NCBI GenBank assembly: GCA_963995505.1
Contig: OZ023188.1
Location: 13,901,912 to 13,965,911 of the forward strand
DNA length: 64,000 nt
Direction: 5' to 3'
Source of the DNA: Hypericum androsaemum
Taxonomy: Eukaryota > Streptophyta > Magnoliopsida > Malpighiales > Hypericaceae
The translations under genes were made by a program, and so were the position numbers. Below are positions 22,320-34,844 of this stretch, piece after piece; the stretch's first letter is position 1; every line of letters starts with the position of its first letter. The notes below the pieces were generated by a model, which was given only the letters and a program-made list of their open reading frames with translations, searched no databases and was not told the origin of the DNA.

Positions 22320-23310
22320 TATACAATGACAGGTTCGGTTATAAAAAATGACATATCTCATATGTTAAAATGGTATGTCCGGTTATGACAATTGACATAT
22401 CAACAACAATAAAATGATATACCTAGTTATGACAAATAACATACTGGGTACGATAAAATGACATTCCCGGTTATGATAAAATAGCATGTCCGGGTATGAT
22501 CAAATGGCACGCTGCATACGATAAAATGACATGTCTGATTACTATAAAATAGCATTCCCGATCTTAACTAAATGACAGGCCTGATTACGATAAAATGACA
22601 TGCCGGGTATGATAAAACGACATGATCGGTTATAGCAAAATGACAATCCCAGGTTACGATAAAATGACATGTCCGATCATAACTAAATGGCATACCGGGT
22701 ATGATAAAATGACATGCTTGGTTATGGCAAAATGGCATTCCCGACTATGACTAATGGCATGCCCGGGTATGATCAGTGGCATGCCCGGTTATGTCTAAAT
22801 AGCAGGTCCGCTTACGATAAAATGGCATGCGTGGTTACGTAAATTGGTATTTTCGATTATGATCAAATGGCAGACCAGGTTACGATAAAATGACATTTCC
22901 GGTTACGTAAAATGACATGTTTGGTTATGACCAAATGACAGGCCCGGTTATGATAAAATAGCATGTCCGATTATGACCAAATGCCAGACCCGATTACAAT
23001 AAAATGACATGCGCGATTATGAAAAAATGGCATGCTCGATTATGCTAAAATGGCATGCCCGCTTACAATAAAATGGCATGCCGAGTACGACAAAATGACA
23101 TATCCGATTATGAAAAAATAACATATCCGAATATGTTAAAATGACACGCTCGATCACTATTATATACTAATTTGATAATATTTAAAAATATAGAAAAAAA
23201 TTAAATGACATACCCGGTTATGACTAATGACGTGACCGATTATGAAAAAATGATATAACCGATTATGAGAAATTGACCTACCTGATTACGACAAAATGAT
23301 ATGTCCGATT
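22320..23310. repeat. ~1 kb minisatellite array, unit ~22-24 bp
   Basis: Roughly 40 degenerate copies of a unit like GGCATGCCCGGTTATGATAAA. It is non-coding. Copies diverge individually, so the array is old or drifting. The unit is homologous to the repeat within the MITE at 20909-21360. A looser tail continues to about 23310. Confidence 0.9.
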
Positions 23311-23319
23311 AATATTTAA

Positions 23320-24990
23320 TAAGACTTATAATAAAAATTAAATATTTAATTAAATAATACTAAGATTCAATTCACTATTGTATACAAATTTGATTCATTA
23401 TGGTATACCAATTTGATAATATTTAAAATTATTAATAATTAAAAAGTAATTAATTTATTAAATAAATAATAAAATAAATCAAAGTGCATGTTTGTCTCTG
23501 CTCACGCGCTCAAGCGCAAGTGAGCCCTTTGGCCCGTCCCACATGCGTATGTTTTGTCTCTTTTTTTTCCTATTTTGACTATTTTATTCCTATTCTATTC
23601 CACACAGAAAACTCTTTCCTATTCTGAATCCGTGCTCTTTCAAGAATACATGTATCTTTTTCACTCATATTAGAACAATATCCAACGGGAGAGGTCGAAG
23701 TTGAAATATGGAACTATTTTCCTTTTCCGTTCCCTTTGATTTTTCTAAATTAAAAAGTATTTTTTCCCATTTTGTCTATATTTTATTTTCCTTCCAATTG
23801 GTGGTCCTCCTCAATAAGGAATTTATGCTTTTTTCCCTCGATTATGTTGAAAGTCAATATTCCTTGTGCCTGTATCTTTCAGGAAAACATGAGCTGAAAC
23901 ATATTATGTTCCAAGATTTAGAACATATTATGTAAAACTTTGCAAAGCAAGTTTTGGTTTCCTTTATTGTATGACCCACCTGAAACATATATTAAATAAC
24001 TTAACTAAAGATTCGACATGATTTAAGAAAAGACAAGATCAATCCTCCCAAGATTCCTTACAAGTTAAGAGATTGTACTTGCCTTAATTTATAGCATGCA
24101 ACAAGTTCGCAGTTAATTAAATATTTTTCTTGTCATCCGATTTTGGTTAATAGGGTCATATTCTAATTTTCCTTTTTTCTTTGTCTCCCTAAGATTTCTT
24201 CTTTTATTTTCTTATTGGTCGGCTATATAAAGTCACTTAGTCATTAGCTTTAGACGCACAAAATATTAGAGAGACAGTTTTGATTTTCAAGTTAATAAAG
24301 CTCTTGGTGGTCTAGCGTAAGAGGTAGACATTAAAAGATGTTTGTTCTCACGATTAATTTTGTGTAATGTTTTTCTATATTATGCTTGTCTTATTTTTAG
24401 TGTGATAATGCCATAGATTATTATTATCGGCATGTAGCATGTCACTCTCAATAACAATATTGAAAAAGTAGTCCTTAAAGAAACAACATTGAAAAAGTTG
24501 CGGAACCTAATGCAAAAAGAAAATAATGTTTTTGGTCGGTATGGAAAAAAGGGTAAAAAGAAAATTGTAGAGCGGCAAATTTCTCCTTTTTTCCTTATTT
24601 TCCGGAACCTAGGTAGTACGAGACATGCTCTGAATTTGTTCTTCTGTTCTGACAGATTTTGTTATTTTTTATATTTTCGAATTTGTCTAAAATTATTTTT
24701 TTTCTAATGACTTTTTTTTATTTGTTAAGACTTATATACGGACAGTTCAAACATATATTCCTCTTTATATTTTCTTCTTTTATTTCATAAACATTGAATG
24801 GTGTCTTGTACTAGAAATTTAAGACTTTTCTCAAAGAAATCTAATTCGGTATCATTATTGCTATTTATTTTATGTGAAAAAGTTAACCTTAGTATCCCGT
24901 AGTATCGTATCACAGGTAGTCATTTATGGTTTAAGAATACATAGGATAAATATAACTTATTTCAATTTTTATCAACAAGAGGTCCTGGGC
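23320..24990. other. Intergenic AT-rich sequence
   Basis: No gene was identified. A TATATAAAG box followed by AATAAAG near 24235-24302 could be part of a decayed LTR, but no partner repeat is visible. Confidence 0.5.
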
Positions 24991-25000
24991 AGTCCAAACT

Positions 25001-25192
25001 CTGCCCACGATTTTTTCTTGAAACGACACAGCTTCGTGTCATACGTGGATTTTTCTTTAATGAATATAAAAATTAAGACCATTTTTTTTTCACTTGCCAC
25101 ATCACTTGCTACGTTGATACTAGAATGTTGAGATGACAATTCACGTAGGACACGAAGTTGCATCGTTTCGAGAAAAAATCGCTACCCGACAG
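25001..25192. mobile_element. Small foldback MITE upstream of the C2-domain gene
   Basis: The arms CGATTTTTTCTTGAAACGAC (left) and its reversed partner near 25160-25185 pair over about 45 bp, including CTTCGTGTC. The 192-bp unit lies less than 300 bp from the gene's 5' leader. Target duplications are unclear. Confidence 0.6.
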
Positions 25193-25486
25193 AGTACTAA
25201 AATCAACGTTTCTCGAAATCATAGAAGACCAATAGAAAGTGAAAATCAAAATCAAAATAGGAAGAGACTTTTTCTTCGACAAGTGGAGAGCAATTGTGTG
25301 CTTGATGATGGTATGGGAAAGGTCTTTGCTTCTGATCTTTGAAGGGTTACTCTCTCTTTTTTTTATAATACATCTAATTCTGTGTGGCGTTTTACAAAAT
25401 GTGGGGAATTGTTTATGATTCCGACTTTTGTTTTTATTTTGACAGGGAAGAATTCAAGGGAACAGATTGTGTGGAAGGTTGAGGCA

Positions 25487-28400
25487 ATGGCATCGGATGA
25501 AGTTGCGGTGGTGTACAGAAATGTGGATGATGATGATGATTCTGAGTCAGGATCAGATGTGGGCAGTTACTCACCAGCTTCATCTGCAGTGACCAAGGAT
25601 GATGGAGCCACACGAGTCAACGAGACCGGGAATCGCTTACCTGCTCGCTTTCCTACATACCAAGCAAGGTTCCATTGTGTTACTTGATGAGTAAATTGCC
25701 ATAACCGAAAAATCAGGATTTGATTTGATTTGATTGTAGGAGATAAAAAAAAACTAATCATACTTTGTAATCAATCAGTTCACAAGGACCCTGGCGTGCC
25801 ATGATCTCTTATGAGGCGTGTATTCGACTGTGTCTTAACTCATGGGCCAAGGGTTGTGCAGACGAAGCTTCTTACTTTTTGAAAGACGAATGTGCGCTGC
25901 TTCGGGAAGCATTTGAGTGAGTGCTTGATCATGGTTTCGCTATAAGTTCTACTCTGCCTCGAATTATGATTCCTGAGAAGATAGTAGGATGAAAATCCAA
26001 ATCCATTGAAGCAATGAAGTGGTAATAAGTTAGATCTTCGTATAATAGTATTTGTGTGAGCTTAACATCGTTATACAGGTACTGAACCTGATGAAATCCT
26101 TTTATACTTTTTGGAGATTAGCAAAATAGCTCATTGTTGGTCATGTTATAATTGTTTGTTGGGTGACTGACCTAAGGTTTTTGAGATTTCAAGTTTGGTG
26201 AACTTTTACGAGTATGGTTTGCAGTCTGCACAACGTTGCCACTCCACATGGATCTTTTTTGTCTAATCAACCATTTCATTTTTAGTTTACAGAATGTATT
26301 GCTACAACCAGAAGAAGAGCTTTTGGCACAACGGTCTTCTTCGTTGGTCTGTGAACGAGTTGCTTCAAGACCTAAAAGAACTTGTGGGAAAATGGAAGTG
26401 CAAGGTAATTTTGAACAAAATTCTTTCAAAGCTATAAGCAGGATGTCTTTACAAGGTCATGAAGCTTTTATTTTACTGCAGTATGCAAGGTCAAAATTGG
26501 TCTGGAGCAGAGGCTTTACTCTGGGCGGAGAGCAGCTCGAAGAGTTCATGTTATTCCACGCACTCCTCCAAATGGTACTCCCTCACAACAAAGCTTGGCA
26601 TACATGCGAGCCAGTCCTTCGAAATACATGAAGGAGGTTTCTAGTGTCTTCAAGACTGCAATGGCAACTGTGAGGAGCAGTCCCTCGACATATGGTGTGG
26701 TGCCTGGTATGTTTGCGGCATATGCTCTTCATTACGGTTATTCTATTGAAACCTCAATTCATTGTAAATCATGAATTTCTGCAGACTACACTGATGGCCA
26801 TTATTTGGGCAACAATTCTCGTTGAGCATTTGAAAAGGGTAGGAGTATAGTAATAAAGTGGAAGTATATGCAACAAACAGCAGAACAGACTAACAGATCT
26901 TTTGCTCTCTTGATTAGTATCATTCAGTTTCCCGAAATTTAATAAAAAAAGTGAAAGGAGTTGCTGAAGATGATTTATTATTTTGGAATAACAATGCAAC
27001 AGATGCTCCAGATCTTCTATCCACCTTGTTTTGATTTATTAGAACTTAATCAGCAAAATCTAGCTGTGTTCTATAAATTTTGTCCTGGAGTGGACCTCAT
27101 CAACTTCTAATTTGATGTAATGCCATGTTATGTCAGAAACATATCCCTGCTTGCTTAGATTGAAAAGTACGCCAGAAGAGGATTCAGTCCGAATGCAACC
27201 AGGGCTTGGTGAAAGCCATGTATTGTACGTTTCTATTTCATTTTGTTTTCCTTTTTCATGTCCTTATGTTCCATAAGGTCTAGATTTTCAACCTTTTTCT
27301 CTTGTGGCGTTGCAGCTTTCTTGATAATCACGGTGATGATCTGATAATCGAAGTTCAAGATTCCAAGGGACGGTATTGTGGCCATGTTCTTGCCGAAGCA
27401 GCTGTTATTGCTGATGACCCTGTAAGATCATTTTCTGTTTCTTTTCTCCTTTTTCGTTTCTTGCTCATGCTAGTTTTGCACATAGTAAACTGACTGTCAA
27501 TTGGTGTAGAGTGATAAACTTCGGTGGTGGCCCATGTATCATGACCCAGATCATGAACTTGTTGGCAGAGTACAACTGTACATAAAATATTCAACAACTC
27601 CAGATGAAAACACTAATCCTAAGGTATCAGATTCTTGGTTCAGAATTCTTTTAAATCTTTTGACTTCAATTAAATTTCCATTAAACTCTTTCATATCTTG
27701 TTGGAATGTTATGTATCGAGACTTATAAATTTTTGCTGTAGTCTGGCTGTGTTGCAGAAACTGTAGCTTATGACTTTGTTATGGAAGTGGCTATGAGAGC
27801 TCAAAATTTTCGTCAAAAGAACTTGACATTACGTGGACCATGGAAGTGGTTGGTGAATGAATTTGCATCTTACTATGGTGTATCTGATACATACACAAAA
27901 TTAAGGTCAGAAATTTGCTCTCCACAATTCTCCCAATCCGGAATTTCCCTTTCAAAGGAAGATGGTTCTATAACTCGTAGTTCTGTTGTCTGGTATCTGC
28001 AGATACCTCACCTATGTCATGCATGTGGCTACACCAACCAAGGATTGCTTTGACGTAGTTTATGATCTATTGCTGCCTGTAATAACAAAGGGCAACAGAA
28101 AGACTGCTCTAAGTCGCCTAGAGGTATCCATCAAGTTATGTTTACTCTTCATCATGTATGATGGTTGTTATGTATTGATCATTTTGGTGGCCTTCAGTTC
28201 TTGCTCCTTCAGTAATAAGTTTTGTGTGCAAATGCCATGCAGAATCGCCTTCTCGGAGGCATCGAAGATCAAGTTAAGAAAATTCTTTCTCGGGCTTTTG
28301 AGAACTACAAATCATTGGATGAATCAGCACCATCTGGAATGATGGATGTCTTTTCTCCCGCGACTGGATCGGCTGCTCCTGCTTTAGCTCCTGCTGTCCG

Positions 28401-30894
28401 ACTCTATTCACTTTTGCATGATATGTCCTCTCCAGAGGAACAAATCAAGTTCTGCAAATACTTTCAGGTACTCAAAATTGGTTTTGAACTTCTTTTGCTT
28501 CTTACTATTCCTATCTACTTATGGCAGTTGCATTGTAACCTTCCACTTATGATAACTGAATCTGACCTATAGGCTGCCGCAAGAGAGAGGTCAAACAGAC
28601 ATATCAGCGAGACTGATGAGTCAATAAGCAGTAATACCGTAGCTATGCTCGATCCAGCCGCCTTTTCAAAATCCTACCGAAAGATGACATCTCTGATATT
28701 GAGTATCAAAAATGAGATTCACGCAGACGTTCAGATTAATGATCACCATGTGCTTCCCAGGTCTAAAAATAATCCTCCCGAGAATCTTTCATATGGGATC
28801 TTTATAGTAATGGCTTGCTAGGATATATGTAGTCTAGTTAATCTAGGTGGTTCTTGCTTTCTCCCTCGAGTATTAAATTTCATTTTTAAACTTGCATGCA
28901 GCTTTATAGACCTACCAAATCTTTGTGCATCCATATACAGCATGGATCTTTCCAGCATACTACGGTCATTTCTTGCTGCATATCCTCCTGCCGGTCCTTC
29001 ATTAGCTGTCACCGAACTTGTCATTGCCACAGCTGATTTTCGGAGGGATCTCGCCTCTTTGAATATCGAGTTAGTTATTCTTCTTTCCATTTGTACCCGC
29101 TCCATGTTCTTATACTCTTTTGATCATTATTGTTTAACATCCTTCTACAGCCTTGGAAGAAATGGTTTTGATGCGAAAGAGTTGTTCCACCCGTATATAA
29201 CCCTCTGGATCGAGGGCAAGCGTCTTTCATTGCTTAAATCGTGCAAGGCGGAAAAGGTTGGTGCATCAATCTGCAGGTCTTCCAATGAAGTGATACTCAT
29301 ATATTGATGCATATTTGTTAGTAATTAGTTATATTTATTAGTGATACTCGTATACATCTTCTTCCAGGTAAAATGGTCGGGCATAAGAACAAAATATTCA
29401 ACAACTCCTTTTGTGGACGAAATGTATGAGCAACTAAAGCAGATGCTAAATGAATATGAAGAGATAATCTGCCTCTGGCCAGAGTACACAGTTCTCTTGG
29501 AGACTGTACGTTCTATTTCACTTAGAAGAGTACCTTTCCTTTTAAATTCTCTCCCTTTTCGCATCAAAATGAATGTGTTGCTGACTGTCTGTGCTTCTAA
29601 AAAGGCTATTGCGGATATCGAGAAGGCAATTATTGAAGCTTTGGACAAGCAGTACAATGACGTACTAAGACCGTCGAGGCCTAAAAATTTCGTTCTCAAG
29701 TATGTTCAGAAGTTGTCAATCCGGACTGGGGAAATTTATTATGTACCAGATGAGGTTAGCACTTATTACTAGTCACTGCAATATCAACTTTTTTCTTTCT
29801 GTGACTAAAACATTTGTGTATATTTCAGTTGGGAATTCTTCTAAATTCCATGAGAAGAATGCTGGATGTCCTTCGGCCACCGATGGAGACCAAATTGAAG
29901 TCATGGAGATCATGGATCGCTGATGATGTAAAATCTGGTGCAGGAGAATATTTCAGTGAGATAACCGACGTTCTTTGGTCCAACTTCAGAAACTATTGTC
30001 AAGCTGTTGCCGAGAAACTTGTCGAGAACGTGAGTATTCTTCTTCTGCATTGTTTTTTCTTGATGAATTCTTACCTCTTTGGAGCTAGCTGTTGATAATT
30101 GTTCTCGACTTCTTTTCGGGACAGCCGATATTTGGGATTATTGATGATTTGGTTGTTCACTATGACAGACAAGGATGGAGAGAACCACTAAACTGAAGAA
30201 GATTACAAAGAAATCCAAGGAAACGATGGCAGAGTCCGACATACAAAACAGAATGCAGCCTTTGAAAGTTATGTTAATAAAGACCATCGATCATCTTCAT
30301 TCAACTGTTGAACCCCGAGTGTTTGTTGACATCAGCCGAGACGTTTGGGACCAGATGGGAAAGGTAAATGGACCCAGTTACCTGTTTCCAGGACTTTGAA
30401 TGTCTGAATGACCCTGCTTACAGACTTTTCTGTCCTAATTTTGACCAGGAAATATTACGTGTATTGCAAAAAGAAAACAGGTCCCGGTACAAAGGCTCGC
30501 GTGTTGCACTTTCTGTAAGTATTGCTTTTAGTCATGTACCTTTCTACTGCAGAAACCTTTGGTTTCTTTAGGAACAACATTTCAGTTGTTAATTGTCTAA
30601 ATAGGAACAACATTTCTCTTACTCTTCCTCCTCCCTAGAACTTCTAGCCTAACTAACCCTTTGGAAATTTATTGTCTAATCTGAACATCATGGTCTAGTT
30701 TCAGTTGTTAATGCTATATAAACTCTTAAGTCTTATCTGTTTCACTACTAACCGGGAGCCGGGATCGATTCTACGTGCAGATCTTGGACGAGATATTTGT
30801 ATCAGAAACGGAGAAACTAATGGGAAACGTCGTGCAGAAAAACGACTTAGAGCCACCAACATCAATCAAGGAAGCCTGCTCCATCCTCTGTTAG
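25487..30894 (+). CDS. Plant-conserved C2-domain protein with long helical C-terminus, function unestablished (19 coding exons)
   Basis: Exons: 25487-25668, 25779-25916, 26286-26404, 26482-26706, 27137-27224, 27316-27421, 27510-27623, 27742-27905, 28003-28123, 28243-28467, 28573-28760, 28902-29069, 29151-29256, 29368-29505, 29605-29754, 29829-30029, 30169-30363, 30449-30514, 30781-30894. All are GT-AG and in phase, giving 935 residues. The acidic N-terminus (MASDEVAVVYRNVDDDDDSE) is followed by a C2-like beta region (about 222-324: DDLIIEVQDSKG ... ELVGRVQLYIKYS), then a long alpha-helical part (GPWKWLVNEFASYYGVSD, SRPKNFVLKYVQ, SRYKGSRVALS). It belongs to the family of Arabidopsis AT5G65440/AT4G24610, often mislabelled 'pesticidal crystal cry8Ba protein'. 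C2 plus helical rods recalls Munc13/MUN tethers, suggesting membrane traffic; that is inference. A 5' UTR intron probably ends at 25445. No lesion seen. Confidence 0.9.
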
Positions 30895-31599
30895 GATACA
30901 TTCTCTTCCTTGCCACACAAGTAAATATTTTCCTTTCGCCTCCATAATCAGCATTTTACATGACCATGACCATAGGAAACCGACCAGCCGGCCCATGAAA
31001 TGATAGAAACATTTAAATTCTTGATCTGGGTTTTTTTTTTTAATATCTGCTTGCTGGTATTTCACCTTAGAAATAGGAATCTCTGCTTTTTTTCTCCTCA
31101 TAGCTGGTATTCTATTCTATTGTATCAAGCACTGGCTTTATTTACCTAATGTTCTTGTACATTTTGGGTCTCTTTTGTTGGAAAGACCAATTCATTTTCT
31201 ATAACTAAAATTTTTTATTTTTTCAAATAAAACTACAAAGTGTAGCAATATTGGTCTATATAAAGTGCCTAATATCAAAGTCTCCCTAGCTTCTTTTTTT
31301 TTTTTGCCTAATATGATCTATTGTCAAATTATAGTTGCTACATTTAAGCACATTTACGCCTATTTTCCTAAGAACCCATTTCAATTGCGAACATTCCAAT
31401 TCACGTTGAACAGATTTTGATCCATAAACCTGGATATCATGCTTTTCATAATAGCTATGCAGATTTTGATCCATCTCTAAATATTTTATGGCGCAGGTTG
31501 ATTGTGTTCCCTAAAATCAGAGAACTTTCCTTTGGAGAGTTGCTCATAATACATTGCCAACCTCCAACAATCTGCACCGACGGGGATATCACAACAGAT
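30895..31599. other. 3' flank of the C2-domain gene
   Basis: Probable 3' UTR, then AT-rich spacer containing homopolymer T runs. No gene recognised. Confidence 0.5.
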
Positions 31600-32107
31600 C
31601 ATGGCAAGTTCTGAATGTTGGCGCCCACCTGACCTGATGTTCACACGATCAAGCTCAACGTCAATGCTTCCTGGAATGCTCCAACATCTCCTGCAGGCAT
31701 TGCTGTTGTTGCTCGAGACCATCCGGGGATGCTGCGACGCTCCAGAACTCGACAGATCACTACATCAACAGCCATCGAAGCTGAATTTACTGCAGTTTGC
31801 GAGGCTGTTTCGGTTGTGAAACAGCACTACCACCTTCAGAGGAGCATGATTGAGTCAGATTACAAGGTGGTGGTGTACTTCCTCACCAACAAATCCTCCA
31901 TCATCGATTGGAATTTGGACTTCCATGCTTTAGAGCTCCAAGCTATCCTTTTGAGTTTACCGCTATGTAAGCTTATAAGTCAAATTTGGTAGCCGATTGG
32001 CTGGCCAAGGTTGGCCTACTAGAGCTTGAGCTGATCCAGCTCCTATGTAATGACTCTTTTGACTAAGTTAAATACTACGCTAAGGTATTAAAATTTCAAA
32101 AAAAAAA
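31600..32107 (+). pseudogene. 3' end of a degraded LINE: RNase H-like domain and poly-A
   Basis: Across frames the plus strand reads an RNase H-type domain of plant non-LTR elements (KLNVNASWN, AEFTAVCEAVS, IESDYKVVVYFL, DWLAKVGL). Stops and frame changes are present. The unit ends in an A-rich tail near 32096-32107, typical of LINE 3' ends. No upstream reverse transcriptase remains, consistent with 5' truncation. Confidence 0.65.
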
Positions 32108-32270
32108 GACGGACTTCGTGGAAAAAATTGTCCTCCGGACTTGAAATGCATACCTTTGATTATAAAACAAATACACGCCACCACGGCTGATATGATTGGG
32201 TTAACTAATTTAGATTTTAGAAAGACGGGATTTTTGATAGATAGTAAAGTTCTTTCAACGAATATTTTTT

Positions 32271-33608
32271 AGGAAAAAATCTACTTTAGTACCATGTGAT
32301 ATCGTCCAAAATCACTTTAGTACCCTGTGGAGAAAAATCGACCAATCGAGTCATACTTATTCCAATTAACATCAAAAAGGTCCTCGGGCAGCCCCGCCCG
32401 AACCCTGCCCGGACTACGTGGCCAGCCACGTCACCAATTTTTGATGATGTGGCACCACGTGGACATCTATTCTCTTTCTCTCTTCCCTCTCTCTCCCCCT
32501 CCTACTTCTTCTTCCCAAAAAAACCCAGAAAAAATTGAAATCAAAAAAGAAATTGTGTTTCTGCTCACCGTCGACTACAAACTTCACGTGAGTTACATTA
32601 AAAAAATTCAATGATTTGATGTTTACGTGTTGTAATTAATTGAGGGTTTGGTGCAAATGGCTTCTTCGGTCCAATTGAGTGCTCTAAAATTGGGGATTCC
32701 ACATGATTCCCAACCATTAGAATTTAGGGTTCGTCCGATTCCAAAATTGAGGATTGGTAATTACGAAATTAATTGGTAAGGGGACGGGGCACTTGAGGTA
32801 GGAGACGAGGTTGTGGAGGTTAACAAAGTCACCGGCGAAGGATGTCATGAGGTTGAACTTCTCGGCGCCGCTAGTCTTCAAGCTCCCAAATGGAGTACAC
32901 CCAGGGGAAGCGCGGGAATATGTAGCTGCTTGGGGACTCCTCGTTGACGAAGTGGGCTACTTGGAGACTCTGGCGACCGCTGCTTCTTCCTCACCCCCGG
33001 TCAGACTACAAAGAGGAGAGTTTCGAGGAAGATGACGGCGGAGGCGAGTCTGGTGGCCAGACTATGGACGGTGGAGGCGAGTGTTGACGATCGTCGTGTG
33101 GTTCGATTCCCGGTCCCTGGTCATCCCCAACCTCCATCCGCGAAACCCCCAGGAAGGGGAAGTTGTCCGCTGCTTCTTCCTCTCTCTCGTTCAGCACGAT
33201 CGACGAAGTCGCCAAAGCCGAAGCCTACATGTCGTCGAAGAACCTTCTAGGTTTTCCTCGAATTGGGGATTGGAGGGTATAATCATAAAAAGTTGGAGCC
33301 TTTTGATTTTAATTTTTTCTGGATTTTGTTTTTGGGAAGAAGAAGAGGAGGAAGAAGAAGAAGGAGGAGGAGAGAGAGGGAAGAGAGAGAATAAATGACC
33401 ACGTGGCACCACGTCATCAAAAATTGGTGACGTGGCTGCCCAAGTTGGTCGGGCAGTGTTCGGGCATGCCCGGGCTGGTCCGGGCAGCTGCCCGTGGACC
33501 TTTTTGATGTTAATTGGAATAAGTATGACTCGATTGGACGGTTTTTTACCACATGGTACTAAAGTGATTTTGGGCTATACCACAGGGTACTAAAGTAGAT
33601 TTTTCCCT
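32271..33608. mobile_element. Mutator-like TIR element, 1.3 kb, non-autonomous
   Basis: Long terminal inverted repeats (roughly 250 bp; 32271 onward and up to 33608) share ATCTACTTTAGTACC, CACTTTAGTACC and CATACTTATTCCAATTAACA. The ends read AGG(A/G)AAAAATC. A 7-bp ATTTTTT flanks both sides (32264-32270, 33609-33615); longer flanks do not match. The inner arms are GC-rich with AAGAAGAGGAGG-like runs. The centre (about 32640-33250) has gene-like composition, with open frames on both strands (for example minus KTSGAEKFNLMTSFAGDFVN) that I cannot assign. It may be a captured gene fragment. Confidence 0.75.
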
Positions 33609-33727
33609 ATTTTTTATTTAAAAAATTCGAACTTAGACCTTTTGATTAAACTAAAATTATACAAATATACAATAGATTTGAACATAAAACAAATTCATTA
33701 ATACGGATTTCGAAATATGAATCACTA

Positions 33728-34187
33728 ATGGCATCAGTCGACCCCAAGAGAATGCGAGACTCTCTGGAAACGGTCCAACTCTCTGCCTCACTGAAGCAAA
33801 ATCTGCCTTGGTTGGCAATGGAAGCCGAGCTTTTAGCGATCAAGGTTGCAACTATGTTTCTTCGTAACAACCTACAATATAGTTGTACCTTGATGGAGTC
33901 CCATTGCAAAGTCCTCGTGGATTTCCTCACTTTTGCCTCCTCCAATATCGATTGGAACAATGAATTACTTGCGATGAAGGTCCAAACCATATTGTTTAGT
34001 TTATCTTTGTGTAAACTTGTATATATGCCTAGGCTTCCCAATTAAGTAATGGATTGAATTGCTAAAGTCACTAAACTTGGCGTTATTTCGGACAATGTGA
34101 TTAATCATTCCTCTCCTGTTGAAAGATCTTATCTTGTATGGCTCTTATGATTAATGAATTTTTAGCTTTGATTCTATAAAAAAAACA
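33728..34187 (+). pseudogene. Second LINE 3' tail: RNase H-like domain and poly-A
   Basis: A 105-codon frame (MEAELLAIKVATMFLRNNLQ, LMESHCKVLVDFL, SSNIDWNNELLAMK) parallels the fragment at 31.6 kb. It continues after a stop (IAKVTKLG) and ends near a short A tract at about 34180. It is a related but separate copy, not the other half of the first. Confidence 0.6.
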
Positions 34188-34189
34188 CT

Positions 34190-34840
34190 TTAAACTCCCA
34201 GAAATCTGTGTAAGGTTGACCGACCAAATCAATTTTGCTTGCCTAAGGATGGACGTCAACAAAAAATTGTCAACGCATTGACAAATTAGGCGGTGATATT
34301 TGTTTTAACAAGCCATTTCCGTTGTCTAAGTTTTAAGTTATTAAATATATTACCATCATCTCTCTCATTATGACAGTACTTTATAAGTTTGATTTTCTCC
34401 TAGTGGGTTAGCCTTTCCCTCTTTTTTTTCGTTTTCTAATGTTTCATGAGCCTAGCTAACAATTTCTACTTTCCTTGCAGTCAATTTCATAGAATAACGA
34501 ATATGTAAAATCTTTGGATTATCTTCGTACATTCAACTTTCATGAATGTAATAGACATTAATGAAATTGGGAAAAGTACAATTATCTTTAAATAAGATCG
34601 ACAATATTTAATTTTCAAAAAATAAAAGTTCACAAAAATATCATAGAATTAAATCTTTAGATTCTCTGAGCATATTAACCCGAGTTTTTAATTAGTAAAT
34701 TTAAAAAAGGGTGCAACACGATTACTTCTTAGCCGGTCATCCAATCTTGTTTTACTGGTGCGTGATATGATCGTCCCAACATTAACTCGAGTTTTTCATG
34801 TTCAAACCCTTTAGTTCTTGTTGTTGCGTGAATTAATGAA
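34190..34840. other. Intergenic AT-rich sequence
   Basis: Nothing recognisable. Confidence 0.5.
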
Positions 34841-34844
34841 TTAT

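Noticed and set aside
22320..23310. CRISPR-like periodic array
   Set aside because: The units are adjacent, ~23 bp, and all degenerate with no unique spacers. It is a eukaryotic minisatellite in plant nuclear DNA.
24235..24302. TATATAAAG and AATAAAG suggesting a decayed LTR
   Set aside because: No second copy, primer site or internal region was found.
28124..28242. Possible U12-type intron in the C2-domain gene (donor GTATCCATC)
   Set aside because: The donor deviates from the U12 consensus and there is no TTCCTTAAC-like branch site. It is treated as an ordinary GT-AG intron.
33090..33125. tRNA-like T-arm (GGTTCGATTCCCGG)
   Set aside because: No acceptor, D or anticodon arm can be formed around it. 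It lies in the centre of a TIR element.
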